Notes: generated by a model from the letters alone, not told the origin. A DNA stretch of 64,000 nt from Brevundimonas intermedia (GCF_004614235.1 NZ_SPVH01000006.1:1364001-1428000), one strand, 5' to 3'; numbered from the stretch's first letter, positions 26,379 through 36,597 are shown. Made by a program: numbers and translations.

Positions 26379-29300
26379 ATGAAGATGCAACCCAAGTACG
26401 CGCTCATGGCGGGGGCCGCCTCGGCTGTCCTGTTGATGTCGGCCGGTGGAGCCTTGGCGCAGAACGCCACGGGCCAAGCGTCGCCTACGCAGGATGATCA
26501 GGCCGCGCAAGTCGAAGACATCGTCGTGGTCGGATCGCAAATCCGCGGCGCGTCTACCACTGCGGCCCTGCCGGTGACGGTGGTCACGCAGGAGGAGATT
26601 CTGGCGACCGGCGCGGTCAGCGGCGACGATCTGCTGCGCTCCATCCCGCAGATGGGCGACGTGCTCTTTTCCAGCGCAAACAACCCGCAGACATCCAACG
26701 CGGCGCGCGGCGACGTGAACTCCGTCAATTTGCGCTCTCTCGGCGTGGGCAACACTCTGGTGCTGCTGAATGGCCGTCGGATCGTGGCCCACCCCACCAG
26801 CCAAGGCACGTCGGACACCGGAACGGTTCCAGTGCTCAGCTACAATTCCAACGCCATTCCGGTTTCCGGACTTGAAAGGCTGGAAGTCCTGTTGGACGGC
26901 GCTGCGGCCATCTACGGCGCCGATGCGGTCGCGGGCGTCGTCAACACCGTGCTGCAGGAAGACTTCGACGGTCTGGAGATGAAGGCGCAATACGGCGGCG
27001 CCGAAGGCACGCACAGGCGCGAGTTCACCTTGGGTCTGTTCGCGGGCAAGGATTTTTCCCGCGGCAACATCTCGGGTTTCCTGGACTATAGCGACCGCAC
27101 CGCGCAGCGGTCCGAGGACATGGACTACACCGCGACCGACGACCGGCGGGGTTTGTTCGCCGACGTGCCGGGATATGAAACCAGCACCGATACCGACGGG
27201 CGGTCATCCTATACCGCCTGGGCCAACTTCCAGACGCCGTTCCGGGTGCGCCAGGGCACGACCAATCTGACGTCCACGGCCGGCGCGTTTCACAATCAGC
27301 CCAGCGATTTCGGTTGCACGGCGCCGATCGGCGGCGACGTCTGCCTGGCCAGCGGCAATATCGGCTACAGCGGCGCGGGCCGCGAACTGCGCTATGACGG
27401 CGCGCGCGACACGACGGTTTCGCCCGATGTCGAGCGGCTGAACCTGTTCGTGTCCGGTCATTACGACATGGACAACGGCGTCACCGCCTTCGGGGAGTTG
27501 GGCTATTACACCGCCAACACCCAGAACATCCAACCGCCCACCATCCTGCTGAACCAGCTCTGGATTCCGGCCAGCAACTACTGGAACCCGTTCGGCCCCG
27601 TCACCTTTGCCGACGGGTCGCTCAATCCCAACCGTCTTCCGGGGTTGGCGAATGTTCCGGCGCAAGGGACGGATGTGAAACTGGTCCGGTATCGCTTCAA
27701 CGACGTGGGCCGCCAGGTCGTCGACGTTGAGAACTCGCAGTCCCGCATTCTGGGCGGATTGCGCGGCGAATGGCGTGGCTTCGACTGGGAAAGCGCGCTG
27801 CTGTATTCGGAAGCGGAAGCCACCGACACGTCCAACGCCATCAACCTGACGGCGCTGCAAGCCAGTCTGGCCCTCTCGACGCCCGACGCCTACAACCCCT
27901 TCAGCGGCGGTTGTGTGGACGACACCAGCTTCGGCGATTGCACCCCCAGCTCTCAGACCGCCATCGATGCGATATCGACCGATCTGACGCGGGTGTCGAA
28001 GACCACTTTGGCGCTTTGGGATTTCAAGCTGAGCCGACCGGATGTGTTCACCCTGCCAGGCGGTCCCGTCGGCATGGCGGTGGGGGTAGAGGCGCGCAAG
28101 GAAACCCAGAGGGACGACCGCGACGAAGACCTTGATGGAACCAACGTCTTCGTCGACGCCATCAGCGGCGAGACCAGCATTTCCAATATCGCCGCCGTCA
28201 GCTCGAACCCTGACACCTACGGTGAGCGCGAGGTCTATTCGGCCTATGTCGAGTTCGCGGTGCCCGTTGTCTCGCCAGAGATGAACGTACCGCTAGTGCA
28301 CAGCCTGGACCTGCAGATCGCCGGCCGTTTCGAGCATTATTCGGACTTTGGCGATGTCGCGAAGCCGAAGATCGCCATGGCGTGGGACATCGTCGAAGGC
28401 GTCCGGGTCCGTGGTTCCTATTCGGAGGGCTTCCGCGCGCCGAACCTGGAGCAGACCAACGCCGCCCAGTATGCCCGGCTTTCGACGAACAACGACTACA
28501 TCCGCTGCGAAGCGGACCTTCGCCTCGGCCGGATCGCCAACTTCAACGAATGTTCGCAACCGTCCAGCGCATCCCTGCTGGTGTCCGGCAATCCCGAGCT
28601 GCAGCCCGAAGAGAGCACCAATCAGTCGATCGGCCTGGTGTTCCAGCCCTGGTTCATTCCTCAGCAGTATGGCGACTTCACCTTCACCATCGACCGCTGG
28701 AAGATCGAGCAGGAAAAGATCGTCGGCCTGTTGGGTGCTCAGTCGAACGTGGTGCTGGACTACCTGAACCTTCTGCAGGGTACGACCAACGAGAACGTCA
28801 ATCGCGCGCCGGTCACGGCTGACGATGTCGCCTTCTTCGAGGGAAGCGGCATCGATCCGGTCGGTCAGATCGTCTCGATCGAGGATCAGTTCGTCAATCT
28901 GCTGCCGCAAACTGTGGAAGGCCTGGACATCGGGATTCAGTGGCGTCTTCGCGGCACGCCGTGGGGCAGCTTCCGCGCCAGCCTGAACGCCGCGCGTCTT
29001 ATGGAATTCAACCGTTCGCCTGGACCGCTGGTCGAGTCGCTGTTCGAGGCGCGTGAAGCGGGGCTGATCAACGAAAACACTCCTCTCCCGATCTCGGAAA
29101 CCCTGCTTGCGCGCAATGGGCGACCCGAGTGGCGGGTGTCGGGTTCGTTTACCTGGTCGCAAGGCCCATGGCAGGTCGGCGCATTCACTCAGTACGTCAG
29201 CGCAGTGACCGAGACCGGATTCCTCAGCACCGACGGCGACGCCTGGGAAGTCGAAAGCCAGCTGACCGGAAATCTATATGGTCAGTACGAGTTCGAGGAC

Positions 29301-29450
29301 GGCTACGGCTTCGCATCAGGCACGACCGTGCGACTGGGCGCGCGCAACATCACCGACGAACAGCCGCCGCTGACCTCGTCGGGGTATCTGGGCTCGCTGT
29401 ATCGTCCCTACGGTCGGTACTGGTACGTCAACGTCTCCAAGACGTTCTGA
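26379..29450 (+). CDS. TonB-dependent receptor
   Basis: A 1023 aa outer-membrane receptor. The signal peptide is residues 1-27 (cut after GGALAQ). The plug domain follows: QVEDIVVVGSQIRG, then LPVTVVTQEEILATGAVSGDDLLRSIPQM and LRSLGVGNTLVLLNGRR, with the LERLEVLLDGAAAIYGADAVAGVVNTVL block. A long beta-barrel ends in YWYVNVSKTF (terminal aromatic Phe). TonB-dependent receptors import large or scarce ligands such as siderophores, glycans or peptides; the substrate is not evident. A strong GGAGGAG precedes ATG at 26379. The next gene encodes a secreted hydrolase 20 bp downstream, suggesting that hydrolysis and uptake are coupled. Confidence 0.92.
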   Translation: MKMQPKYALMAGAASAVLLMSAGGALAQNATGQASPTQDDQAAQVEDIVVVGSQIRGASTTAALPVTVVTQEEILATGAVSGDDLLRSIPQMGDVLFSSANNPQTSNAARGDVNSVNLRSLGVGNTLVLLNGRRIVAHPTSQGTSDTGTVPVLSYNSNAIPVSGLERLEVLLDGAAAIYGADAVAGVVNTVLQEDFDGLEMKAQYGGAEGTHRREFTLGLFAGKDFSRGNISGFLDYSDRTAQRSEDMDYTATDDRRGLFADVPGYETSTDTDGRSSYTAWANFQTPFRVRQGTTNLTSTAGAFHNQPSDFGCTAPIGGDVCLASGNIGYSGAGRELRYDGARDTTVSPDVERLNLFVSGHYDMDNGVTAFGELGYYTANTQNIQPPTILLNQLWIPASNYWNPFGPVTFADGSLNPNRLPGLANVPAQGTDVKLVRYRFNDVGRQVVDVENSQSRILGGLRGEWRGFDWESALLYSEAEATDTSNAINLTALQASLALSTPDAYNPFSGGCVDDTSFGDCTPSSQTAIDAISTDLTRVSKTTLALWDFKLSRPDVFTLPGGPVGMAVGVEARKETQRDDRDEDLDGTNVFVDAISGETSISNIAAVSSNPDTYGEREVYSAYVEFAVPVVSPEMNVPLVHSLDLQIAGRFEHYSDFGDVAKPKIAMAWDIVEGVRVRGSYSEGFRAPNLEQTNAAQYARLSTNNDYIRCEADLRLGRIANFNECSQPSSASLLVSGNPELQPEESTNQSIGLVFQPWFIPQQYGDFTFTIDRWKIEQEKIVGLLGAQSNVVLDYLNLLQGTTNENVNRAPVTADDVAFFEGSGIDPVGQIVSIEDQFVNLLPQTVEGLDIGIQWRLRGTPWGSFRASLNAARLMEFNRSPGPLVESLFEAREAGLINENTPLPISETLLARNGRPEWRVSGSFTWSQGPWQVGAFTQYVSAVTETGFLSTDGDAWEVESQLTGNLYGQYEFEDGYGFASGTTVRLGARNITDEQPPLTSSGYLGSLYRPYGRYWYVNVSKTF

Positions 29451-29470
29451 TCCGGACGGAGTTCAAGGCG

Positions 29471-30832
29471 ATGTCGGTGCGTTCATTCAAGACCTTTGCG
29501 GCGGCGACGTCGACGCTTTGGCTCGGGTTCGCCCCGCTCGTCCTGGCCCAGTCGCAACAAGCCGCTGCGCCCGTCGCGGCGGCGTCCGATCCCTCCCCGG
29601 ACCCGACCGCCTGTCCCGACTTCCTGCCGCAAGAGACACGGTGCTGGTCGGGGCGGGCGGCGAAGGGGGGCTTTTACTGGATCGCCGTGCCAAAGGACTG
29701 GAACGGCGTGCTCGTCGTCCATGCCCACGGCGGGCCGCGCACCGCCACGCCTGAAGCCAACGACCCGCTGGAGGATCTCGAACGGTTCTCGATGACGGTG
29801 AAGGAGGGTTATGCCTGGGCCGGCTCTACCTATCGCCGGGGAGGCTACGGCGTACGGATGGCGGCGGAAGACACCGACGACTTGCGGCAAATCTTCTGGA
29901 ACACGTTCCGCAAGCCGCGCCGCACCCTGCTGCACGGACAGTCGTGGGGCGGAAATGTCGCGGCCAAGACGGCCGAACTCTATGCGCGCGATGCGGAGGG
30001 ACAGGTCGTCTGGGACGGCGTCGTCCTGACCAACGGGGTCATCGGCGGAGGGACACGCACCTATCGGTTCCGCGCAGACCTGCGAGCCGTCTATCAGTTC
30101 TATTGCAACAACCATCCCCAGCCGGACGAGGCCCAGTATCCGCTGTGGCAAGGGCTGCCGCCGGACAGCCAACTGAAGCGCGCCCAGTTGGCGGAGCGGG
30201 TGCAGACCTGCACGGGCGTGGGTCTGCCGGAGAACCGGCGCTCGGCCGAACAGAGACGCAACCTCGCCGACATTCTGGCCGTGACGGGCGTGCAGGAAGA
30301 CCAGTTGGTCGCGCACCTGTCCTGGGCGACCTTCCTGTTCCGCGACATGGTCCAGCATCGGCTGGACGGCCTCAACCCGTTCGACAACAGCGAGACCGTC
30401 TATCAGGGCTCACACGACGATGCGGCGTTGAATGCGGGCGTTCAACGGTTCGCCGCCGATCCGATGGGCGTGGCGCGCCTGGCCTATGACGCGGATCTCA
30501 GCGGCCTGATCGTGGCGCCGACCCTGACCATCCACGCCAAACACGATCCCACCGCCTTCGTGTCGAACGAGGCGCTGTACCGCGAGACGGTCGCCGCCGC
30601 CGGTCGGTCGGACTTGCTGGTCCAGACCTTTACGGACGAGTCCGAGCACAGCCGACTGTCGCCTCCTGAATACGTCGGTCTGTTCCAGGCCATGATGCGC
30701 TGGCTGGACGAGGGCATGAAACCTACGCCGAGCGACGTCGCCGCGCTGTGTCACGATGCGGCGTCGCGCTACGATGACGGCTGCCATTTCGATACGGACT
30801 TCCGCCCGTCCACGGACCAGAGCCACAACTGA
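29471..30832 (+). CDS. Secreted alpha/beta-hydrolase paired with the TonB receptor
   Basis: A 453 aa exported hydrolase. The signal peptide ends near LVLAQSQ. The nucleophile elbow is LHGQSWGGN (G-x-S-x-G), the acid is likely the Asp in HAKHDP, and the His is in DESEHSRLSP. An N-terminal CPDFLPQETRCW segment suggests a disulfide. The substrate is unknown; it could release a ligand for the receptor 20 bp upstream. ATG at 29471. No RTX or cohesin tags, so periplasmic or surface localisation is an inference from the signal peptide. Confidence 0.82.
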   Translation: MSVRSFKTFAAATSTLWLGFAPLVLAQSQQAAAPVAAASDPSPDPTACPDFLPQETRCWSGRAAKGGFYWIAVPKDWNGVLVVHAHGGPRTATPEANDPLEDLERFSMTVKEGYAWAGSTYRRGGYGVRMAAEDTDDLRQIFWNTFRKPRRTLLHGQSWGGNVAAKTAELYARDAEGQVVWDGVVLTNGVIGGGTRTYRFRADLRAVYQFYCNNHPQPDEAQYPLWQGLPPDSQLKRAQLAERVQTCTGVGLPENRRSAEQRRNLADILAVTGVQEDQLVAHLSWATFLFRDMVQHRLDGLNPFDNSETVYQGSHDDAALNAGVQRFAADPMGVARLAYDADLSGLIVAPTLTIHAKHDPTAFVSNEALYRETVAAAGRSDLLVQTFTDESEHSRLSPPEYVGLFQAMMRWLDEGMKPTPSDVAALCHDAASRYDDGCHFDTDFRPSTDQSHN

Positions 30833-30971
30833 TCGGCCTCATCCGTCGGTAAACGGATCAACCGTCGCCGCATCGTCTCGACCTCGTCGTCAAGGCGATG
30901 CGGGGATGTCGTCGCCCCGACATTGGCGCGGCGTAGGCACCTCCCCAGATTAGTCGAATCTGGGGGATCAG

Positions 30972-33485
30972 ATGTCCAAGACCACATTGAAGACGCGCCT
31001 GCTCGCGGCCGTGACCCTGACGGGCGCGATGACCACCGGATCGGCCGCCTGGGCGCAGGAGCAGGCGCCGGTCAGCAGCGTCGAAGACGTGATCGTCACC
31101 GCGCAGCTGCGTGAGCAGAAGACCATCGACGTGCCGTTCGCCCTGACGGCCTATTCCGGCCAGTTCCTGGAAGACCTGGGCATTCAGGAGTTCGAACAGC
31201 TGTCGGCCTTCGTGCCGGGCTTCCTGGTGCAGAACCAGTCGCCGAACAATCCGGGTTTCGTGATGCGCGGCATCACCTCCGATTCCGGCGCGGCGACTTC
31301 CGAGGCCCGCGTGTCGGTGTTCCAGGACGGTGTGTCGATTTCCAAGTCGCGCGGCTCCTATGTCGAGCTGTTCGATCTTGAACGCGTCGAGATCGCCAAG
31401 GGACCGCAATCGACCCTGTACGGGCGCGGCGCCCTGATCGGCGCGGTCAATCTGGTGCAAAACCGCGCGCGTCCCGGCGAGACCGAAGCCTATGCCAATA
31501 TCGAGGCCGGCAACGAAGGCTATCGCATGGTCGAAGGCGCGCTGAACCTGCCGGTCGGGGAGACCGCAGGCCTGCGCCTGGCCACGCGCCTGAAGACGCG
31601 CGACGGCTCGGTCGAGAACCTGCGGGGCGGCGAAGATTTCAACGCCATCGAAACCCGCGCCTTGCGTCTATCGGGCGCCTGGACGCCGTCGGACGCGATG
31701 CGGTTTGACGTGATCGGCAACTATCAGAAGGACAACGCCTCGGGCACCTCGTTCAAGTCGATCGCCTATGCGCCGGCCGATCCGAACACCGGCGCCGTGC
31801 TGGGCGGCAAGGAACCGTGGGAGGGCGCGGCCCTGACACGCGGCGCGGCCTTCGACGGTGGCAAGGCGCTGGGTCTGGACCGCGAGGTCTGGGGCGTGAC
31901 GGGTCTGGCGCGCATCGACCTGAACGCCGCCTGGAGCCTGAACGCGACCACAGCCTATCGCGAGTTCACCAACTACGAGACGTTCGACGCCGACGGCGTG
32001 TCCCTGCCGCTGCTGACCGCCGCCGAGGATACGCATGGCGAACAGTGGAGCCAGGACCTGCGTCTGGGCTTCGACAACGGTGGTCGTCTGACCGGCTTCG
32101 TCGGCGCCGGCTGGTTCCACGAGGAAGGCTATCAGCGCACCCCCACCCAGTTCGACGAGCGCCTGATCCTGGCGCAGCTGTCGGGCCTGCTGGACGGTTC
32201 GCCCACGACGGTCGGCGACCGGACGTTGCCGCTCGCCGCCTATCCGGCCATCGCCCAGGCCGCGCTGGGCGGCCTTCTGACGCCGCTGGGCGCCGGCGCC
32301 TTCGCCACGCCGATCGCCGCCAATCTGAAATCGGCGCATATCGAGACGCCGATCAACAGCTCGGAACTGACGTCCTATGACGTCTTCGCCGACGCCACAT
32401 ACGCCTTCACCGACCGGTTCGAGATGTCGGCGGGCGTGCGCTACACCCGCGACGACAAGACGACGGGTTTCGCGAACTCGGTCCAGAGCCGCTCCACCCT
32501 GGGCGCCCTGCTGGCGTTGCAAGCCGGCGCCATTCCGGCGGCGCAGGTTCCGACCTTCCTCGGCGCCCTGGCCAACCCGGCCTATCTGGCCATTCCCGCC
32601 AGCGCCTTCCCGCTGTTCGGCCTGATCGCCCAGCCGACCGCCAACAACGGCGACTTCGCCTATTTCGACTCCGAGGATGACGGCGTGACCTGGCGTCTGA
32701 CGGCGCGTTACGCCCTGAGCGACGACACGAACGTTTATGCCAACTATGCGCGCGGTCGCCGCCCGGAAGTGATCAGCGCCTCGGCCCCGTCGGCGCCGCA
32801 GGGATCGCCCCGCTTCGCAGCCGTCGATGCCGAGACGGTCGACAGCTATGAGGTCGGCGCCAAGTCGTCGCTGCTGGACGGCCGCCTGCGCGTCGATGGC
32901 GCGGTGTTCCTGTACGACTATCAGAACTTCCAGACGACGGTTCAGGAAGGCACCACCTTCATCGTCACCAACGCCGGCGAGGCCAAGTCGTACGGCTTCG
33001 AGACCCAGGCCAACTTCGCCGTCACGTCGAACTTCGACCTGTTCGCCACCTATGCCTACAACCACTCGCGATTCGAAAACGGCATCTATGACGGCAACCA
33101 GTTCCGCCTGTCGCCGGACAACGCCGCCTCGATCGGTGCGACCTGGCGCCTGCCGGTCAGCGGCGGCGAGATCGCGGTTCAGCCGACCTACACCTGGCAG
33201 TCCAAGGTCTTCTTCAGCGACGACAACGACCTGCCGGCGCTGCAGAGCCGCAACATCGTGCCCGACCGGGTTCAGGACGAGTATCAGGACGCCTACGGCC
33301 TGCTGAACCTGCGCGTCCGCTACACGCCGGACTCGGCCAACTGGGGCGTCGAGGCCTTCGGCGAGAACGTCCTGGACGAGGAGTACATCAAGGACGCCGG
33401 TAATACCGGCGATGGTCTGGGCATGCCGACCTTCATCGCTGGACGGCCTGCGTCGTACGGCCTCGTGTTCAAGCTGAAGCTCTGA
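30972..33485 (+). CDS. TonB-dependent receptor linked to PhoD
   Basis: An 837 aa outer-membrane receptor. The signal peptide is residues about 1-28 (AAWAQEQ). The plug starts at VEDVIVTAQLREQKTIDVPFALTAYSGQFLEDLG and has the LERVEIAKGPQSTLYGRGALIGAVNLV block. The barrel closes with RPASYGLVFKLKL. It belongs to the broad iron-complex/other-ligand TBDT group, but the 11 bp gap to a PhoD phosphatase suggests a phosphorus-containing ligand. ATG at 30972. The 139 bp before it hold its promoter region. Confidence 0.9.
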   Translation: MSKTTLKTRLLAAVTLTGAMTTGSAAWAQEQAPVSSVEDVIVTAQLREQKTIDVPFALTAYSGQFLEDLGIQEFEQLSAFVPGFLVQNQSPNNPGFVMRGITSDSGAATSEARVSVFQDGVSISKSRGSYVELFDLERVEIAKGPQSTLYGRGALIGAVNLVQNRARPGETEAYANIEAGNEGYRMVEGALNLPVGETAGLRLATRLKTRDGSVENLRGGEDFNAIETRALRLSGAWTPSDAMRFDVIGNYQKDNASGTSFKSIAYAPADPNTGAVLGGKEPWEGAALTRGAAFDGGKALGLDREVWGVTGLARIDLNAAWSLNATTAYREFTNYETFDADGVSLPLLTAAEDTHGEQWSQDLRLGFDNGGRLTGFVGAGWFHEEGYQRTPTQFDERLILAQLSGLLDGSPTTVGDRTLPLAAYPAIAQAALGGLLTPLGAGAFATPIAANLKSAHIETPINSSELTSYDVFADATYAFTDRFEMSAGVRYTRDDKTTGFANSVQSRSTLGALLALQAGAIPAAQVPTFLGALANPAYLAIPASAFPLFGLIAQPTANNGDFAYFDSEDDGVTWRLTARYALSDDTNVYANYARGRRPEVISASAPSAPQGSPRFAAVDAETVDSYEVGAKSSLLDGRLRVDGAVFLYDYQNFQTTVQEGTTFIVTNAGEAKSYGFETQANFAVTSNFDLFATYAYNHSRFENGIYDGNQFRLSPDNAASIGATWRLPVSGGEIAVQPTYTWQSKVFFSDDNDLPALQSRNIVPDRVQDEYQDAYGLLNLRVRYTPDSANWGVEAFGENVLDEEYIKDAGNTGDGLGMPTFIAGRPASYGLVFKLKL

Positions 33486-33495
33486 GGATCTGACG

Positions 33496-35166
33496 ATGAA
33501 AATGGATCGCCGCAGTCTTCTGGGTCTCCTCGGCGCGGGGGCGGCGTCGCCCGCCGTGGCGCAGGCGACGAACACCGGATCGGTCGCCTTCCTGCACGGG
33601 GTGGCCAGCGGCGATCCCGACACGCGTTCGGCCGTCTTCTGGACCCGCGTCACCCCGGCCGATCCATCGGTCGGGGAGGTCGCCGTGGTGCTGGAAGTCG
33701 CCCGTGACGCCGGGTTCGGCGACATCGTGCGCCGCTCGACCGGCCTGCGCGCGCGGGCCGAGCGGGACTTCACCGTCAAGCACGACCTGGATGGCCAGGG
33801 CCTGGAGCCGGGGGTTGAGTATTTCTACCGCTTCGTCGCCAATGGCGTGACCTCGCCGGTGGGACGGGTGCGCACCTTGCCCGAGGGCGCCACGGCCGAT
33901 CTGGCCCTGGCCGTGGTGTCGTGCCAGCTTTATCCGGGCGGGCTGTTCAACGCCTATGACGCCCTGTCCAGGCTGGATCGGCTGGACGCCGTCGTCCACC
34001 TGGGTGACTACATCTACGAATACGGGGCCGAGCCGTCCGACTACGGCATGAGTTCGGGCGCGGCCCTGGGGCGGGTTCCGCAGCCGCCGCACGAGATCGT
34101 CAGCCTGGCCGACTATCGGACGCGCCACGCCCAGTACAAGAGCGATCCCGACCTGCAGTCCGCCCATGCCCGCGCGCCCTTCATCTGCGTGTGGGACGAT
34201 CACGAGGTGGCCAACGACGCCTGGATGATGGGGGCCGAAAACCACCAGGCCGAGACCGAGGGCGACTTCGCGACGCGCAAGGCGGCGGCCCTTCGCGCCT
34301 ATTACGAATGGATGCCGATCCGCGAGCCCAAGGCCGGCGCGCTGAACGACGCGATCAACCGCAGCTTCGACTTCGGCGACCTGGCCACCCTGACGATGGT
34401 CGAGACCCGGCTGCTGGCGCGGGGCGAGCAGATGACCTTCGCCGACATCCCCAAGACGGCCGAGGGCGCGCCGGATGTCGCGGCGTTCGAGGCCCTGCGT
34501 CAGGCGCCGGATCGCGACCTGCTGGGCGAGCGCCAGCGTCAGTGGATCGGCGAGACGTTGAGCCGATCCAAGGCGGCGGGCCGTCCGTGGCAGATCCTCG
34601 GCAATCAGGTGGTGATGGCCAAGGTCAAGGGGCCGGACATCTCGCGCATGATGCCGCCGGAGCAGATCCAGCAGATGCTGGCGAGCCTGGCGGACGATGC
34701 CCGACCGCAGATCGAGGCGGCGATCCAGCTGTTCAAGCTGGGCCTGCCGTTCAATCTGGACAGTTGGGACGGTTATCCGGCCGGGCGCGAGCGTCTTTAC
34801 GAGACCTTTGCGGCGGCGGACGTCGCGCCCATCGTCCTGGCGGGCGACAGCCACGCCTTCTGGGTCAACGAACTGCACGACAATGCGGGCGCGCGCCGGG
34901 CGGTCGAGTTCGGCACGTCCTCAATCTCAAGCCCGTCGCCAGGCGACCATGTCGGCGGCCTGCCGCTGGGCGTTGCGCTGTCGGCGGCCAATCCCGAGGT
35001 CAAGTTCTGTGACCAGACGTCAAAGGGCTATGTCCTGCTGAATGTCACCCACGATAAGGTGCTCGGCGAGCTGTGGGCCGTGTCGACCATCGCCGCCAAA
35101 CCCTATGAGCTGAAGAAGGTGAAGACCTTCGCCGTCTCGCCGCAGGGCGACCTGACGGAAGTCTGA
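33496..35166 (+). CDS. phoD: PhoD-like alkaline phosphatase/phosphodiesterase (Tat-exported)
   Basis: A 556 aa metallophosphatase of the PhoD family that releases phosphate from phosphomono- and diesters outside the cytoplasm. A twin-arginine signal is seen at the start (MDRRSLLGLLGAGAASPAVAQA). Family blocks: FLHGVASGDPDTRSAVFWTRVTP (N-terminal Ig-like), HLGDYIYEYG, FICVWDDHEVANDAW and LAGDSHAFWVNEL, which carry the metal ligands. ATG at 33496 has GAGGA upstream. It follows the TonB receptor by 10 bp and ends at a strong terminator, so the pair forms one transcript. Phosphate-starvation control is likely but no Pho box was identified. Confidence 0.93.
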   Translation: MKMDRRSLLGLLGAGAASPAVAQATNTGSVAFLHGVASGDPDTRSAVFWTRVTPADPSVGEVAVVLEVARDAGFGDIVRRSTGLRARAERDFTVKHDLDGQGLEPGVEYFYRFVANGVTSPVGRVRTLPEGATADLALAVVSCQLYPGGLFNAYDALSRLDRLDAVVHLGDYIYEYGAEPSDYGMSSGAALGRVPQPPHEIVSLADYRTRHAQYKSDPDLQSAHARAPFICVWDDHEVANDAWMMGAENHQAETEGDFATRKAAALRAYYEWMPIREPKAGALNDAINRSFDFGDLATLTMVETRLLARGEQMTFADIPKTAEGAPDVAAFEALRQAPDRDLLGERQRQWIGETLSRSKAAGRPWQILGNQVVMAKVKGPDISRMMPPEQIQQMLASLADDARPQIEAAIQLFKLGLPFNLDSWDGYPAGRERLYETFAAADVAPIVLAGDSHAFWVNELHDNAGARRAVEFGTSSISSPSPGDHVGGLPLGVALSAANPEVKFCDQTSKGYVLLNVTHDKVLGELWAVSTIAAKPYELKKVKTFAVSPQGDLTEV

Positions 35167-35188
35167 TCCCGCCGTAGACCCAAACGAA

Positions 35189-35225
35189 ACACGGCCCGCA
35201 GGCGACTGCGGGCCGTGTCTTTTTG
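35189..35225 (+). terminator. Intrinsic terminator after phoD
   Basis: A perfect 13 bp stem ACACGGCCCGCAG / CTGCGGGCCGTGT (35189-35201 and 35206-35218) with a GCGA loop and a CTTTTT tail. It ends the receptor-phoD transcript and lies between convergent genes. Confidence 0.9.
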
Positions 35226-35244
35226 TGCGTCGTGAACCGGCGGA

Positions 35245-36597
35245 TCAGACCGCCTTGGCGCGGTCCTTGTCGGAGGAGCTGCGGGCCAGCTCGCGGTTCA
35301 GCCACAGAGCCACCAGGGTGCAAATGGCGCCCGAAAGCAGATAGGCGCCGGCGGCGATCAGGCCGAACTGGCTGGAGATCCACAGGGCCGCCAGAGGAGC
35401 GAAGCCCGCGCCGAACAGCCAGGCAAGGTCCGAGGTCAGGGCCGAGGAGGTGTAGCGATGGGTCAGGCTGAAGCTGGACGCCACCGGACCCGAGGCCTGA
35501 CCGAACGACAGGCCCAGCAGGATGAAGCCGGAGATCATGAAGGTCAGCTCGCCCGCCGCCCCGCCGTTCAGCAGCTGCGGCGCAAAGCCCGAGAAGGCGG
35601 CGATGCCGGCGGCGGTGATCGCCAGCAGGGTGCGGCGGCCGTATCGGTCGGCCAGAACGCCCGAAGCCAGGATGGCGATCAGGCCAAACACGGCGCCCAC
35701 CATCTCGATCATCAGGAAGCGGACCGGCGTCTCGTTGGTGAACAGGAAGACCCACGACAGGGGGAAGACGGTGACCATGTGGAACATGGCGAAGCTGGCC
35801 AGGGGGGCGAAGGCGCCGATGGCGATCTTGGGGCCTTCGGCGCGCAGGGCCTGCGACACGGGCGTGGGCTGAAGCTCGCGGGTCTCGAACAGCTTTTGGA
35901 AGGCGGGCGTCACCACGATGCGAAGGCGCGCGAACAGGGCGACCACGTTGATGGCGAAGGCCACGAAGAACGGATAGCGCCAGCCCCAGTCCAGGAAGTC
36001 CGGGGCCGAAAGGGTGTTCAGGAAGAAGGCGAAAAGGGCCGAGGCGACCAGCAGGCCGATGGGCGCGCCCAGCTGCGGGATCATGGCGTACCAGCCGCGC
36101 TTGCCCTCGGGCGCATTCAGCGCCAGCAGCGAGGCCAGGCCGTCCCAGGTGCCGCCCAGGGCGACGCCCTGACCGATGCGGGTGAGGGCCAGCAGCACCG
36201 GCGCCCACATGCCGATGCTTTCATAGCTGGGGATGAAGGCGACCGACACGGTCGATGTGCCCAGCAGCAGCAGGGCGGTCGTCAGCTTGGCGCCACGCCC
36301 GAACTTGCGGTCGATGGCGATGAACAGGACCGTGCCCAGCGGGCGGAACAGGAAGGCGAGGGCGAAGATCGCAAACGACAGCAGGGTGCCGCCGACTGCG
36401 CCCGCGTAGGGGAAGATAAGCTGGGGGAAAACCACCACCGAGGCGATGGCGTAAACAAAGAAGTCGAAAAACTCGGAAGTTCGGCCGATAATGACGCCGA
36501 TGGCGATTTCGCCCGCATCCACCTTGCCATGGTGCGAGTTTATCTTGGCGGCGTCGCGTTCCAGCGACTCTGACGAGGGGGTCGTCGAGGCGGACAT
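35245..36597 (-). CDS. MFS transporter, metabolite:proton symporter (MHS) family
   Basis: A 450 aa permease with about 12 transmembrane segments. The opening DAGEIAIGVIIGRTSEFFDFFVYAIASVVVFPQLIFP and the LFRPLGTVLFIAIDRKFGRG loop are those of the MHS branch (shikimate, proline/betaine, citrate and related carriers), and DRYGRRTLL is the second cytoplasmic signature. Substrate unknown. ATG at 36597. Convergent with the phoD unit, divergent from cyoA, with a 114 bp promoter region between. Confidence 0.88.
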   Translation of the reverse strand: MSASTTPSSESLERDAAKINSHHGKVDAGEIAIGVIIGRTSEFFDFFVYAIASVVVFPQLIFPYAGAVGGTLLSFAIFALAFLFRPLGTVLFIAIDRKFGRGAKLTTALLLLGTSTVSVAFIPSYESIGMWAPVLLALTRIGQGVALGGTWDGLASLLALNAPEGKRGWYAMIPQLGAPIGLLVASALFAFFLNTLSAPDFLDWGWRYPFFVAFAINVVALFARLRIVVTPAFQKLFETRELQPTPVSQALRAEGPKIAIGAFAPLASFAMFHMVTVFPLSWVFLFTNETPVRFLMIEMVGAVFGLIAILASGVLADRYGRRTLLAITAAGIAAFSGFAPQLLNGGAAGELTFMISGFILLGLSFGQASGPVASSFSLTHRYTSSALTSDLAWLFGAGFAPLAALWISSQFGLIAAGAYLLSGAICTLVALWLNRELARSSSDKDRAKAV

